Below are positions 8,860 to 21,519 of a stretch of 64,000 nt of DNA, piece after piece (the first letter of the stretch is position 1; the number at the start of each line of letters is the position of its first letter). Below the pieces are notes generated by a model. The model worked only from the letters and a program-made list of their open reading frames with translations. It was not told the origin of the DNA and searched no databases. Origin of the DNA: Isoetes taiwanensis (Eukaryota; Streptophyta; Lycopodiopsida; Isoetales; Isoetaceae); NCBI GenBank assembly GCA_021234155.1, contig JAJEKV010000034.1:5876028-5940027 (forward strand), written 5' to 3'. The position numbers were made by a program, and so were the translations under genes.

Positions 8860-11800
8860 AGACATTATCAGCCTTAATATTCGAGCCGATCATTTAGTCT
8901 AGAAGAAAAAAATCAATCTACAATGCAGATCTAAAAAATCATTCAACTTCTAGTGCAAGAAAACACAAAAAACAACATAGATAAAGATAGTTTCTTTGTA
9001 GTTTCTTTGCTTTCTATCTAACCCAAACAATACAAAATATAGTTAAGATAAAGCTAAAAAGCATTAAAGAAAGTAGTTTCTGTGATTAAGGGATTGACTT
9101 TTCTTATCTTGCAAGCCATAAAAAATAAGATGTTTTTTAAGTATTGGGCAAATAGAATTAAAGCACCAGCTATCATGTTGCAAATCCAAATGGAAATGAA
9201 ACAACTGGTTACCTGCGAAGTGATTCAGAAAGCTCTTTTCTGATAAATTAGTGCTGAAATAGTTGTTCACTAACATTTGGAGGGTCAAAAAGCTTTTGCA
9301 GACCACCATGGAAAAGGACACTATCGAAATGAAAGATTTGGTGGCAGCTCAGCCAGAAACTCCAGAGCAACAGATCTTTGTATTCAGCATTTCGATTGAC
9401 GGGGCTGGGGTAGAGACACCGGGGACTGCATCAGCATCAACGCAAATACCCAATGGTTCTGTCTAACGGGCTCATGATTTACCAGATCAGTTTTAGCTCC
9501 TTCATCTTCTCTTAATGCTGCATTCCAAATAAACCTATTTTTTTGCTTCAAAACTACAAATCTCTATGCCAAATAGTGCAAAAACAAGAGCAAACTGAGA
9601 CTAAAGCAATGGCGTCTTCAGGTTTTACGAAGAAAAGGATAATCGCCACATTAGGACCTACAGAAGGGGAGCTTGAAGCTTCGGCTATGGCGCGTCGTTG
9701 GAAGCCATGACATATGGAAAAAAAAAAAGGTAAATGGCCTAGGTACGTGTCAACAGTTATGGATGTTATGATCGTAATGTACCCGTTGCCAGACTGTTAT
9801 TGTGATAACAATTTTTATTGCAGACAATGATCCGTCTAAAGACTGCAACCTATTTGTGCTTCTATCTTCCTTCCTTTCCCAAGCCTTCCCTTTTGCTGCG
9901 CAGCGTGCTCCCTTGAATCATCCCGTTATGTAATACTTATTCTATCCAAATAATGAGAGTACTCGTTTTGACAATAGAGTTTCCAACATGGCACAGGATG
10001 TAGGAACATCCTCTCTTACGAGGGATATAGCACTCCTCCCATCTATGGCCGAGATTAAATTCTGGACTAAATGACGAGGCCTAGGACGTTAAGGTGAATA
10101 AATATATCTGACATAATCTATCAGAGATATCATCATAAAAAGTTTCTCGAGTCTAGAACCAGGTACCTTTGCAGTTGAAACACATCATCAAAATGCTAGG
10201 AATGCAAAAACATTTCCATGTCTCAATGGGAAGCCCATGCACATGTTTAAAATTCTGGCTTTGTAATAGATTTCCTTGAGTATAGATCCAAAACGTGGCC
10301 TAATAATTATCCTTACACCACAAGCATACATTTGGTTTTCTTATAGGGAAGGCATAATTATGATAGCAAGTGGTAAAAACTCTCCAATCAGACTTTGTTT
10401 TCAAGGTAGTCAAAAACCACTTCCCCAGCCTCTCACATTCTTTTATGCATGCATGTTATGCTTAGACATTCAAGTTCTAGAAAAGATTATTAGTTTACAC
10501 AACATAAGGGAATTTGTTTATGTTCAAACATTCATTACATTGCGCACATAGAGAGAGATCGAAGAAACCAATATCGACCATTCTTTGGAAATCAACCCAA
10601 GAAGCAAATGTTTAGAGAAAAAAAAACTGGGATTCTATAAAACCCATGGAAACGGTGGATTTTTCTTACAATTTTTTGAGCTTAGTCGAGGTCAGGTTGG
10701 GTTAACAATTTCTCAGTGTTTTTTATTTTACCAACATGTTGATGCATAAATCAAGAGATTCTATGGTCAAGAACAAATAAAGCTGACATGTAATGAAACG
10801 TGGATAGGCTAAAAACTCAAGAAATGTTGTAAGGGGAGTTAGGCAAGCCTGCTAATTAGCCCAATTTCTTTACCGTCCAAGTGAACTTTTAGATTGAATA
10901 GCCAAACCTCCACCTCTAAATAGCTCCACCATGACATCAACTAGCTAAACCTAAGAGAGAGTGGGCTTGGAAAAATGAATGGATTAGCCTAGAAGCCAGA
11001 TATGTCATGTTTCGTACACCAAAAACCTTGTTTTTCTAAACCACATCGACTTTCAACCATCATGTAAATGCATGCAATCCATGTTTCAGTCACCATCAGG
11101 ACCTCGCATTACACCATACATCGGTCTTAGCTAAATGCTCACCATTCTTTCATGTTCTTCCCACATAACCCCATCTAGAAGCTGTTTCTTCCCCCCATCC
11201 TTCAACAAATCATGTCTCCAGCAAAGGCTTTGTCTTAAACAACATTAAACTACACGCAATAAACCTACAAAAATCAAAGGGAATAGTAAACAAAAATCAA
11301 AGGGGATCAAATGCATAGAGTACACAAAGTTGAATGCACAAAGAATTTTCATAGATTACTAACTTCAATTGATACCATTCCTATGGAAAAACTTGGAGCA
11401 AAAAAAACAAAGCAAGGATTTTAAAAAGTTTTGAGGACAGAATAAGCAAGAATCTCCGCTCCAGTCCAGCAGCAAAATGGCCAGCCTTGTAGGATGGCAT
11501 AGAAAGCGAACTCAAACCAAATAGATAGAGGAATCAACTGATCTAAAATTCCAGCTTTTGATCATGTATATTGCACCTCCTACATCTTTGGTTACCCAAG
11601 GCTAGCATCGCCAACAATTTGTTTGTAGTTTTATATAACATTAGATGTACCTTGCTCCGATCTTAGTCCATAAATTCCTATCACAGTAGAAGCAAAGAGG
11701 AATTATTGATAAACTGGAATATAAGATAAAACAAGTCCTGGAAACTGCCACCAATTGTCATACATTACCTTACATAGATCAACAATCTTGGTCGGCACAG

Positions 11801-11958
11801 CCACACTGATCATGATATCCAGACCAATATCCTATTTAGAGGATTCATAGGTTTGGTACTTCCATGTAACTTGAAACTGCAATGGATATGCACATAGTTG
11901 GAGACATTGTTCTCGAGACTGACCTGTTCTCGAGACTGACCTATCTAGGCATATAGTA
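8860..11958. other. Long spacer, no gene recognised
   Basis: About 3.1 kb of AT-rich sequence. Short open frames (for example 9263-9466 and 10276-10551, plus strand) match nothing I recognise and lack splice or start context. A 17-bp tandem word CTCGAGACTGACCT occurs twice at about 11912-11943. If the Gypsy halves were one element split by inversion, its 5' LTR should lie in this stretch on the minus strand. I see neither the LTR-like repeat of 15 kb nor a convincing primer binding site here. Confidence 0.4.
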
Positions 11959-11959
11959 A

Positions 11960-14566
11960 TAAAGTATATCCAACTGCTTCACAAGGGCAAATGATCTAAT
12001 GGACCAGTTACAGGGAGCCAAATACTTCTCCAAGATTGATCTCCAGTCAGGTTATCACCAGATACGAATAAAGGAGGAAGATGTCCATAAATCAACCTTC
12101 AGGACTCGATATGGCCACTATAAGTTCAGCGTTATGCCTTTTGGGCTAACCAATACTCCCGCAACATTCATGGGATTCATAAATGATGTCTTTTGTGAAT
12201 TCCTTTATGAGTTTTTCATCATTTTTTTTCGATGATATAGTAATTTGCAGTAAGATATTAGAGGAGCATGAGCACCATCTTCGATTGGCTCTGCAAAAAT
12301 TGCGATGCCATAAGCTTTTTGCTAAGTTTTCCAAGTGCAAATTTGTGATAACGAAGGTGGAGTACTTAGGCCATATTGTTTCGGCGGATGGCATATCCAC
12401 AGACCCAGCAAAATTTGATGTAGTTAAAACAAATGTTTCAGAGGTAAAAAGTTTCCTTGGATTAGTCGGATATATTATAGAAGACTTGTTAAAGATTTTG
12501 CCGATGTAGCAGCACCTCTTACAAAGCATGATAAGGTAAAGGATTGGGTCATACATTAGCAAGGAAGGTCCAATCATGCTTCCAACAGCTCAAGGATGCA
12601 TTGACCACTGCACCAGTTCTTACATTGCCACTGATGCAAGTAAGATATACACTGAAGGAATTTTGATGCAGAAGAAGGACATGTTATTGCCTATGACTCC
12701 AAGAAGATGAATGATGTCGTGCAACATTATCCACCCTACACATGATCAAGAGCTACTTGTTGTCGTGCGAGCCTTGAGGATTTGGTGGCGTTACCTTCTT
12801 AGAAGATGGTTCCAGTTGGACACGAATCATCAGAGCCTCCAATACATCTTCAAATAGCCACATCTTAACATTCAACAAAGGAGACGGATGGAATTTCTAG
12901 AGAAGTATGATTTTGAGATTGTCTACAAACCCGGTAAATATAATGTGGTTGCAGATGCTCTTTTTAAACATCCCTAGGTAACTCAAACCCATTGTAATGC
13001 CATTTCTACCCACACCAATGAGTTTGGCAAGACCATTGAGCAGACTCTTCCGGTTGATCCTGAATTCAAAGGAGTATGGCAAAGCTTATCCAGAGAGGCT
13101 AGAACTGATAAGAAACGTGACACCTTTAGACATTACAAGAAGGAAGGTAATCTTCTCTATTACAAGAATAAATTATGTGCACCAGAATCCTCAAGGGTCA
13201 GGAAGCTTATTCTCCATGATACATATAAAAGTCCAATAGCAAGACACAGGGCTTATGAAGACTTATTTCAAGATAAGGTCCAGTTACTTTTGGCCCGACA
13301 TGAAAAAGCATATTTCAAGGTACATTAAATAGTGTCAGCTTTGTCAGCAAATGAAAGCCGAACAATTACGCATTCCAGGAGATCTTAAACCCTTGGAAGC
13401 CCCTAATGCCAATTTGAAAATCATTACCATAGATTTTATAGTGGGTCTTCCTCAAAATGTGAGGGGGTATGATGTTTTGATGCTAGTGGTAGACACACTT
13501 TTGGCCATGTCAAACCACCAACATTGCATTGGATACGGCGTATCTCTTTATGAAGAAGATCTGACTTCATGATATGCCTGCACAAGATCATCTCGGATAG
13601 GGATCGTAAGTTTGTTAGTGCTTTCTGGACGGATTTCTTTAGCACACTAGATACCAAACTCTCCATAAGTATGACATATCACCCGCATACAGATGGCCAG
13701 ACAGAATGCAACGATTGAATAATTGAGGATATGCTACGTAATTACGTCTGAAATAAGCAATTTAAATGGGCAGACTATATACATTTGGTGGAGTTTGCCG
13801 TAATAGTACCAAGCAGGAGTCCTCAAAGATGTCTCCTTCCATGATAAATTATGGATATCAATGTTTGACTCCAGACACTTGGCATAATCCTGTATTCAAA
13901 ATTGAAGTCTCCCAACTGTTGCTCACTGACATGCAAGCCTTAGTGGAGGAGGTTTGTGAGTACTTGTTGGCTGCCAGGATTAGACAGAAGAGTATAGCGA
14001 ACAAACATCGGACACCACGGGAATGTCAAGTCGGGGATTCCATATGGTTAAAGATCAAGATTAAGCAAGCCAAGATCAAGATTGGAAATTGCAAGAAACT
14101 GGCACCACGATGGGCGAGAGCATTTGAGATCATACAGCAAGTAGGTCGTCAAACCTACAGGCTAAATCTTCCAACACATCTTAAGGTTCATAAGTCTTTC
14201 ATATAAGCCTTTTGAAGAAGCATACACTTGATCCTTATGAGATACTTGATTCGCCCATGCTTTTGGAAATGACGGATAAGCAATTGGAGATAGTTCCTAA
14301 AACTCTTATCGATCGTGCATATAAGCAGAGAAAGAGGACTCAAATCTTGCAGTACTTGGTTAAATGGAAGCGCTTGCCACCTGAAGATGCAATATAGGTC
14401 CTCAAGATGGATCTTGATAAGGCTTACTCAGACTTTATGCGATAATGCCAGGGGCGCACCATCAATGATGCCATCACCTTCAACTTCGAAGATAAGAACC
14501 AGAGTATTAGATCCGCAGGGATCATGTAGAAAAGTTGGAAAGAGTTTTATCTTAGAAAAGGGATAG
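11960..14566 (+). mobile_element. Ty3/Gypsy chromovirus, 3' half: RT, RNase H, integrase, chromodomain (broken)
   Basis: Reverse transcriptase begins in the middle, at the conserved [19 protein letters not shown] region (about 11970-12040). It runs through FDDIVI (the YLDD box, near 12226-12245, with a frameshift in the preceding T-run) to about 12500. RNase H remnants follow to about 12975, ending in the [13 protein letters not shown] motif. Integrase follows: a zinc-binding end near 13340, an ITIDFIVGLP catalytic block near 13425, and a SDRDRKF block near 13592-13615. A C-terminal domain runs to 14206. A chromodomain-like end (QYLVKWKRLPPEDA, 14351-14392) marks it as a chromovirus; such domains guide integration to particular chromatin. 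Many stops and frameshifts show it is dead. The 5' half is absent on this strand but present inverted at 6.3-8.6 kb. Confidence 0.9.
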
Positions 14567-14985
14567 GCATGTAGGTATGATAGGCTGCATTTGTCTATGG
14601 CCGTAATGGGAGCTCCTTATGCCGAGACGAATTGCAAACCCTAGGCATGTTATGAATCCCTTTTTCAAGTTTACTTCATAGGGGATGGTCCCTTCAACCA
14701 CAACATTTTATGGGTCTAATTTTAAAACAATAAAATACAGTGTGCACTCTAGAAATATTAGTAGACCTCGTGCAATACAATTGCCAAATCATATGAAAAC
14801 TATATAAAACAAACGTACAAAAATACAAAGGAAACCTCCTTCCTTCCTAACATTATGCTAGATATGGGACCTTGGATTCATACATCCATGTAATCAAATT
14901 TTGTTCTCACAAATCTAAGGCCGACCATGGAGTATTTCTCCTCTTTTATAATGCAATTGTCTGTATGCTATACATACAAAATACA
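14567..14985. other. Spacer after Gypsy coding end
   Basis: About 420 bases between the end of the Gypsy reading frame and the LTR-like repeat. No polypurine tract was recognised next to the repeat start. Confidence 0.4.
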
Positions 14986-16422
14986 TGACACGTCACCCTG
15001 AGTACATAATGGTGTATTGAACTTTCATGCAATTAACTAATGAGACTAAATTAGCTATGCTAAAATTGACATTAATTAAATAAGCTAATTATGCAAGATT
15101 AGCTAATTAATAACTAATTATGTTAATTAATTATTAATTAAGGAAAATAACAAGTGCCACTTGGGCCAAATTGATTGACCCTAATGAACTTGCTAATTGA
15201 AGACTAATCAAATTGCCCCAAATTGAATTGGGGGAAATTGGGAGAAGCGGAGCAGCTTGCTTAAACCAGAGAGATGGAGAATTTGAGAGACAACGGGTCC
15301 ATCCAAGACATTGGTTAGTGAGTAGATAGCTTGAGTTTCTAGCTCAGATTAACCCTTGTATGAGTAGATGAATGGTTAATCTTATATTGTTGCTTAAGTT
15401 TGAAGTTATGGATGGATTTATGAATTGTGGTAGTTCTTTTGCTGCACCTCTTGTGCTTGTGAGATAGTAGAGATCTAAAGGCTAGTAGGAATAGAGATGT
15501 TTATAGCTAGAATCTTGTGTGACCTGTGCGCAAGAGCCCACCTAATTGCGGGTGTTATGTCAAGATTGAGCACCATACAACGGACACAATGGTAAAATGG
15601 TGGTGGAGCCTTGCTGAGCGTGGCTACTGGGGCTCCTATAGTGTGCTAGGCTTATAGTCGGTCACTACGTATGGGCCGAGTATGGGTCTGACACCCCCTG
15701 AGTTGCAGGTGTCATCTTGTAAGGGCATCCTAGGGACTCGATAGTTGCGGGTGTTCCCGACCTATGGATTTTGGGGGTTAAGTCAAGTATGGACTTGGGT
15801 CCTCTAGCCAACCATGGAACCATTGCACTCCGAAAAGGGACTTGTCCCATTCCTACCTCATCGGACAGGGGAGATGCAACCTGGAGTAGTTTCATAGGGT
15901 GACTCCATGAGATTACGTCTCCAGAAGGCTACAATTACACTATAGAATGTTTCAGCCTATCTGCAAAGTGTGCACAGGAGGGGTGGATGGAGTGGACTAC
16001 CCTAGCTATCGTTCTATCCCAGCCAATGCCATTGTCATGATTCTGTATGTTGTTATCCGGAGATCCTACCATCAGTCAATTCCCTTTTGAGTCTGAGCCG
16101 GGGTAGAATCCTCAGTTATGATACATTATGTTAGTATTACATTGATGTTCTTATTGATGATGAATGGGCCACCCTTCGTGATGGCATATTATCTTATATG
16201 TATTGTTGCTAATGCTGACATGCACGTACGCTTTCACAGTATAGGACATCCCAGAAAAGGCATGGGACGAATGATACCTCCGTGTCCTCCATCCCGACAC
16301 TTGGCCATCACAAATGGTCCGAGTTAGACAGAGGGCCTTTCCTTGGTGGTCGAATCACCATGATAGGAGAATTTCTCGTATTTATGTGGTGGGAGCATTG
16401 TATAGGTTCGAGGAGCATCACA
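14986..16422 (+). repeat. LTR-like dispersed repeat, copy 1
   Basis: About 1.4 kb matched in the same orientation at 57914-59319, with strong local identity. Examples are CAAGAGCCCACCT near 15533, GTGTGCTAGGCTTATAGTC near 15640, and the GGGTGACTCCATGAGATTAC region near 15897. Possible ends are TGACACGTCACC at 14986 and GCATCACA at 16422. It encodes nothing. It follows Gypsy coding sequence on the same strand by 420 bp, so it may be that element's 3' LTR or a solo LTR. The absence of a polypurine tract, primer site and target duplication leaves this open. Confidence 0.65.
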
Positions 16423-18922
16423 AACTGTATAGAATATGTAGTAATTGAAGTGATCTTTTACCATGGAATTCTAGTATATAGGATATGTAGCGATTCAAGT
16501 ATTCTAAAACTGGAGGGAATTCCACTATAAGATGACATGTATAAAATGACATGTAGCAATAGAAATAACTTTAAAACAACAGTGGACGTTCCTTGTCTAT
16601 TAAAAAAACATCATCATCACTTAAAAGACAACATCACCAATCACCAAAAGCATACCTCCACAAATCTACATGCAGGCTTCTTTGTGGTCCCTAATATAAG
16701 CACATGTAGACTTCTATAAACTATAGTTTTTTTTTACTGTGGACCAATAGTAGTGTCAGTGGATAATATGTCCATCTTAAAGCTCTACATGCACGAGGGT
16801 TGCTATACGGTATACTCCATCTTGTGGTAACATATCCCACAAATGATGATCGCAATTTACGGTCAAAAGTGAGACACAACTACTTAATATGCCCATCTTA
16901 AAGCTCTACATACAAGAAGTAAGCCTCGCATAAATATGCACTCATACAATGATTTGAATATGCAATGGTTCTACATTGTTACATCAGACTTTAAGGATAT
17001 GATTATCAATGGCTTCTTAGTTAGGAAAAACTCATATTTGTAAACAACAGTGACATATATAATGGCCATGGACATGAAAACCAATTTTCAACTGCACATC
17101 AAGCAGCTCCATCAACAATAGCTCATTTATGAAGAGTTTCCACCCAAGGAAAGGATTTCTTCTCTCTTAAATCTGTTGGACTGTATTTCATGGAAGGGAA
17201 GTGTTAGCATTGACACCCAATCAATGGCATAGAAAGGCTCCATGAGCCCAATAAAGAGGTATAGGACGAATAAAGTAGGGACAATCAAGGTCACCAAAGG
17301 CTCAAAGGAGAACATAAGATTTAAAGAGCAGTAACATGACTTTGAATGTTTGCAGAGTCACAACCACCACAGCTTGATTGTTTTGCATAATCACGACCAT
17401 CACGACATGATTGTGAGGATTTGTGCCATTACATCCATTACGACCTAGTGCGAGATTGAGATGGTCATGTTTTCATAACCTCCAAGATTGTACTCGTTGC
17501 GGAGTAGACCACTGTTGGAACATATCTTGGAGCTTTATTAGGGACCGTATCACACATTTATGACATCTAATTGGTCCAAGGTTGGGTATCTATAGATATT
17601 AGAGATCTATACTTAGTGCACATTCCCATCAATTAGAGCTTAAAAAGAGGAAGTTGTTGTTACAGTCACCCTGTAACCATGCAAGCAGACTTTAAAACTA
17701 GCTCCAGAGGTGACTATGTTTTTCCAGGAATAGGGAGGGATTTCTAAAACCTCCGGTCTATAGCCTTGGTTTCTGAAAGTCAAAGTTGGAGTCGAGTTAC
17801 GGTCATGGGAACGTGCTCTTAGTTGTCTAGCGAGATTTTGGCTTTAGTTATTTTTCTCAACTGATCAAAGCATGTTGTAACTAAAGCTTGTTATATTCAA
17901 CTTCGATCATACCAAATGATGCTTTTGTCTTAAGTTTTTGGTGAGCATGCCCATTTATATATTTTCTTCTTCTGATTCATTTCAAGCGTCCATGATAGTG
18001 CAAATGCTCGTCTTGCCTGGCATTTACACAGTGATATATCTTACAGATTGAACCGAACCAGAATGCCTTTTTTAAGCTGGATGTAGTTAATATGGCTATC
18101 ATGTGTCAGCCATGAAGAATATTGTAGTTTGAAGCCTAAGAACCTACTGTTTTTAGTTTTTTTTTTTTGGTCAATCAGGCTCTATTTTGTCTTAGATCTC
18201 TTTTACTCTTCATCAATCTAGCATAAAAGAGATAGAAAAAGCGATTGACATGCTTTTTAAGTGGATCAAGCCACTCATGGAGCAAAAAGAACTAGCCAAT
18301 CGAAATTTCTGCCCTTACAATATAGTTCGAAGCTTTTTTCTTTGGCCACATGGGGCACTTTTTGACCAGATTAACGACATTTTTTTGCTTCATTAACCAC
18401 CTTGCCTATATCGAATGGCCAAATTAACTATTATAGTTCCGACCACATTAATCACCAATTTTTGGCCACATTAACCAAATCCCGCTTGAAATTACGAATT
18501 CTGGCCCGAACGTGAACATTATCTTGAGGTACTATCATTTCCAACCTAGTTTTTGGGCCTGTTTCACTTTACAGAATGCCATCCTCCTCCCTCAACCGAA
18601 TTTATGTCAAATTGAAGCAAGCCAAAATCTCAAGATTGGTGGAGAATAACTCAGGTACCAACATTGTCTTAAATTAGTATAAGTCTTGTTGCAGCCATAC
18701 AAACTGCATAATTTTGTATCATATTAGTTCCATGTACTCATATAACAGGTCATTTAGATTTTATAGATGGTTGCTTTGTCTCCACATATATTAACTTGGC
18801 AATATTAGTGCCGAAATTTATCCTTAGTTATTTTCATCATTTCTACAGTTGGAATTGAATGATTGCTTTATATCTCAATTTATTGCAAGTTATTGCTCCA
18901 TACGGATTCACTTCATTCTTAA
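16423..18922. other. Spacer, no gene recognised
   Basis: AT-rich, with no convincing coding region. A short word, ATCTTAAAGCTCTACAT, is repeated near 16774 and 16899 as part of a degenerate duplication. Confidence 0.4.
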
Positions 18923-19188
18923 TTTCTTCACTATGGAGTTTAAGTTTTCTACCAGTATCTTGATGCTTTCCAAAAAATGCATTCCATGCAGCGTATTTGT
19001 CAACAAGTCAGATTAGTTCAAACCAATTGAGGAACTTTATATCTACAATTCTTTCTTTCTTCATTATGGATTCTAAGTTATTTACCAACATCTAAATGCT
19101 TTTAAAAAATGCATTCCTTGCATCTTCATTGTCAACAAGTAGTCAATTAAGTTCAAACCAATCAAGGAACTTTAGATCTACAATTTGA
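18923..19188. repeat. 134-bp tandem duplication (diverged)
   Basis: Two head-to-tail copies, starting at 18923 and 19057, share AAAAAATGCATTCC, GTCAACAAGT and TTCAAACCAAT...AGGAACTTTA words at the same spacing. Similarity is roughly 80 per cent by eye, so the duplication is old. Confidence 0.8.
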
Positions 19189-20375
19189 TATGATATTTCT
19201 TGTTACTTACAAGTCGAAAGGAACTACAAATTTGAGTCATCCACAAAGGAAGGTATATTGACTAAGTTATGCCTTCTAGTTTAAGTGGTACCTCCTTGCA
19301 AACGAGTATAAGGTCTTTAATTCGCGAACAACACGAAGATGCACAAAGAAGGATTGGGGTCATTGTCTTCATTAACCGTTGGTTCCTTTCATACTCTATG
19401 AAAGCTAGCAAGTGGCAAGTTCATCACATAGGTTCACATGTTATTGTTCCGCACATACACACTCATAATAGGATTTAGTTTGGTCGATCAGGGCAGTTAG
19501 CTGGCATGGCCAGCGCACTGTAACCGAATAATAGCTGGTCGGGCTTCGCAAATTTGGAGGTCACATTAGTTCTCAACAAGTGGAGTAACAACAGATGGTG
19601 TGGCTATTATGAGTCGTGATTGTACTGGTGGCTGCCAGACTGAGTCAATTCGACTGGTTGAGGTGGTTACTTCTATAAGCTGGCAAACCAACTTTTGGTC
19701 AGTTGGCGAGCAAGATATCGACTAAGAGATAACTTGCCATAGCCTTGTTGAGTGGTAGAGGGTAGTTGATGATGCAATGGTGCAAGTTAGGGCATGCGGG
19801 TTAAGATTTTCTATATGAAGCACCAATTTATATTACAAAATATATGGTAGGCGCACGAAGAAGTAGACAGGCTTGTCTACATGCTGGATTGAGCTGTAGA
19901 ATAATATGATCTTGCATAGATTTACATGTTGGATTGAGCCTATAGAACAATCTTGGCATACAAACATTGGGCCATGCCCTAGGGCTTTTGTTTAACCATT
20001 TTTGGAAGAAAAAAATAAACTGAAAGGAAGGTGAGGTGGGCAATTTTCTTATTATTTTTCCTTTTCACTTTCCAGCACTGCAGGGTACCAAGTGGCTGGC
20101 AGTCACTCTCTGTAGTTTTTTTTTTGTAGTTCACATGTTTCTGTCCAAGCCGCCGGCTATGGAGATGTTGCTCTGTTCCGTCAATCCTACCACTGACTCC
20201 ATATATTTTGGTTCCATTTCCGACCACTGATTCCAAATCTTGCATTGCCTTCTCAATTTTGAGGTCTAGAGGCCCATTTTTCAACATTCTGCCAGATTTG
20301 GATATCAGCAGTTTTGGGCATTTTCGGCACTGACAATGTGAGCGTACCAAGCTATGGACGAGCTTCACAGCCTGA
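19189..20375. other. Upstream region of PPPDE gene
   Basis: No separate gene was recognised. The last few hundred bases should hold the promoter and 5' leader of the PPPDE gene; no clear TATA box could be fixed. Confidence 0.35.
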
Positions 20376-21519
20376 ATGAAGAGGTCATACAATATAGTCC
20401 TTGGTCAGGTACAAACTTGAATTGTTAGAGCCTATTTCTTATTTGCTTGTGCATATAGCAGGTTCTACAGAGTCTAAATGAGGGTTTTGGTGGAGGAGAA
20501 GATCTTAATATGACAAGTGTAAATAGCAGCCCTTCTTCACTCTCAGATACTAGCAGCACCGTTAGCAGGGGCATGGAAAGGTTTCCTATATATCTTAATG
20601 TTTATGATCTGACTCCCCTCAATGGTTACTTCTACTGGTTTGGTGTGGGGATTTATCATTCTGGCATAGAAGGTTGGTGCAAAATTATGGCATTTCATGC
20701 AGCATTTTGTTTTTAGGCCTTCAGTACTTAGACCAACAGTGTTGCTCATGTGTTGGCTGCAGCTCATGGAGTGGAGTATGGATATGGTGCGCATGATTAT
20801 CCTTCTAGTGGCGTGTTTGAGGTAGAACCGCGCAATTGTCCGGGTTTTATGTACAGAAAAACCCTTCAAATAGGCACAACTGACCTGAATGCCCTTGAGT
20901 TTAGGGAGTTTATTGAGGATCTTGCTGGAAACTATAATGGGGATTCTTATCACTTGATTGTGAAGAACTGCAACCATTTTAGTAGTGATGTATGCATGAG
21001 ACTTATTGGTAAACCTATTCCTGGATGGGTAAACAGGCTTGCTAAGTTAGATGAGTTTTTTTGTTCTTTAACAACGTCCCAAGTTTGTCATTTGGTTTCT
21101 TTTATTTCTGCTTCTTGCACATTGCTATTTAGTTCCAAGCGTAACTGTCTTTCTGAATCATATTGTATATGCAGGCCAACTGTGTAACTGCTTATTGCCA
21201 GAAAGTTTGCAAGTGACGGCTGTCAAACACACCTCAGAATATATTGAAGGTGCAGCATAAACTTTACATGCATAATTGAAAATGTTAAGATTGCATTCTC
21301 TTTGACCTTGAAGTGATGTTTCCTGTAATATATTAAATACTTGCTTGTGGAATTGCAGACAGAAGTGAAGAAATAGATGAAAGAAGAAGCAGAGTAGAAA
21401 TAGTAGAAATTGATAATGAGCAAGATCGGCGCCTGCTTTCCACATCTGCTGTACCTTCCCAACCTTTGATGCAACGGCCTAAAGAACTGCACTTGAAACG
21501 TATTCTGGAATCTCTCTGA
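20376..21519 (+). CDS. PPPDE-domain (DeSI-like) cysteine peptidase, five exons
   Basis: DeSI-type PPPDE proteins are thiol isopeptidases acting on SUMO or ubiquitin conjugates. Exons 20376-20408, 20462-20672, 20763-21050, 21175-21249 and 21359-21519 join in one frame to 255 residues. The fold's opening block VYDLTPLNGY lies near residue 58. The catalytic histidine is in YHSG (residue 77) and the catalytic cysteine in KNCNHF (residue 151). A PGWVNRLAKLG motif and a CNCLLPESLQ block follow, all typical of the plant family. The acidic tail ends at TGA 21517-21519. All junctions are GT-AG except intron 3 (21051-21174), which would start with AT. The first exon is the least certain; translation might instead start at ATG 20510 or 20573. 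Length and motifs fit a functional gene apart from that donor site. Confidence 0.85.
21051..21174 (+). other. Non-canonical AT-AG intron in the PPPDE gene
   Basis: Joining base 21050 to 21175 restores the family's WVNRLAKLG...CNCLLPE reading exactly. The intron then begins ATGAGT where GTGAGT would be a consensus donor, and ends TATGCAG. Using the nearest GT (21046) puts the next exon out of frame and onto a stop within a few codons. A weak GT at 21063 keeps the frame but swaps the conserved residues for a LDEFF insertion. This looks like a +1 G-to-A change in the donor. Confidence 0.7.

Noticed and set aside
11366-11376. Primer-binding-site-like TGGTATCA on the minus strand, as a possible 5' LTR of the inverted Gypsy half
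   Set aside because: Only eight bases match the initiator-Met complement and no LTR end (CA) precedes it.
21044-21174. Using the canonical GT at 21046 as donor of PPPDE intron 3
   Set aside because: It puts the next exon out of frame, with a stop within a few codons, and loses the conserved CNCLLPE block.
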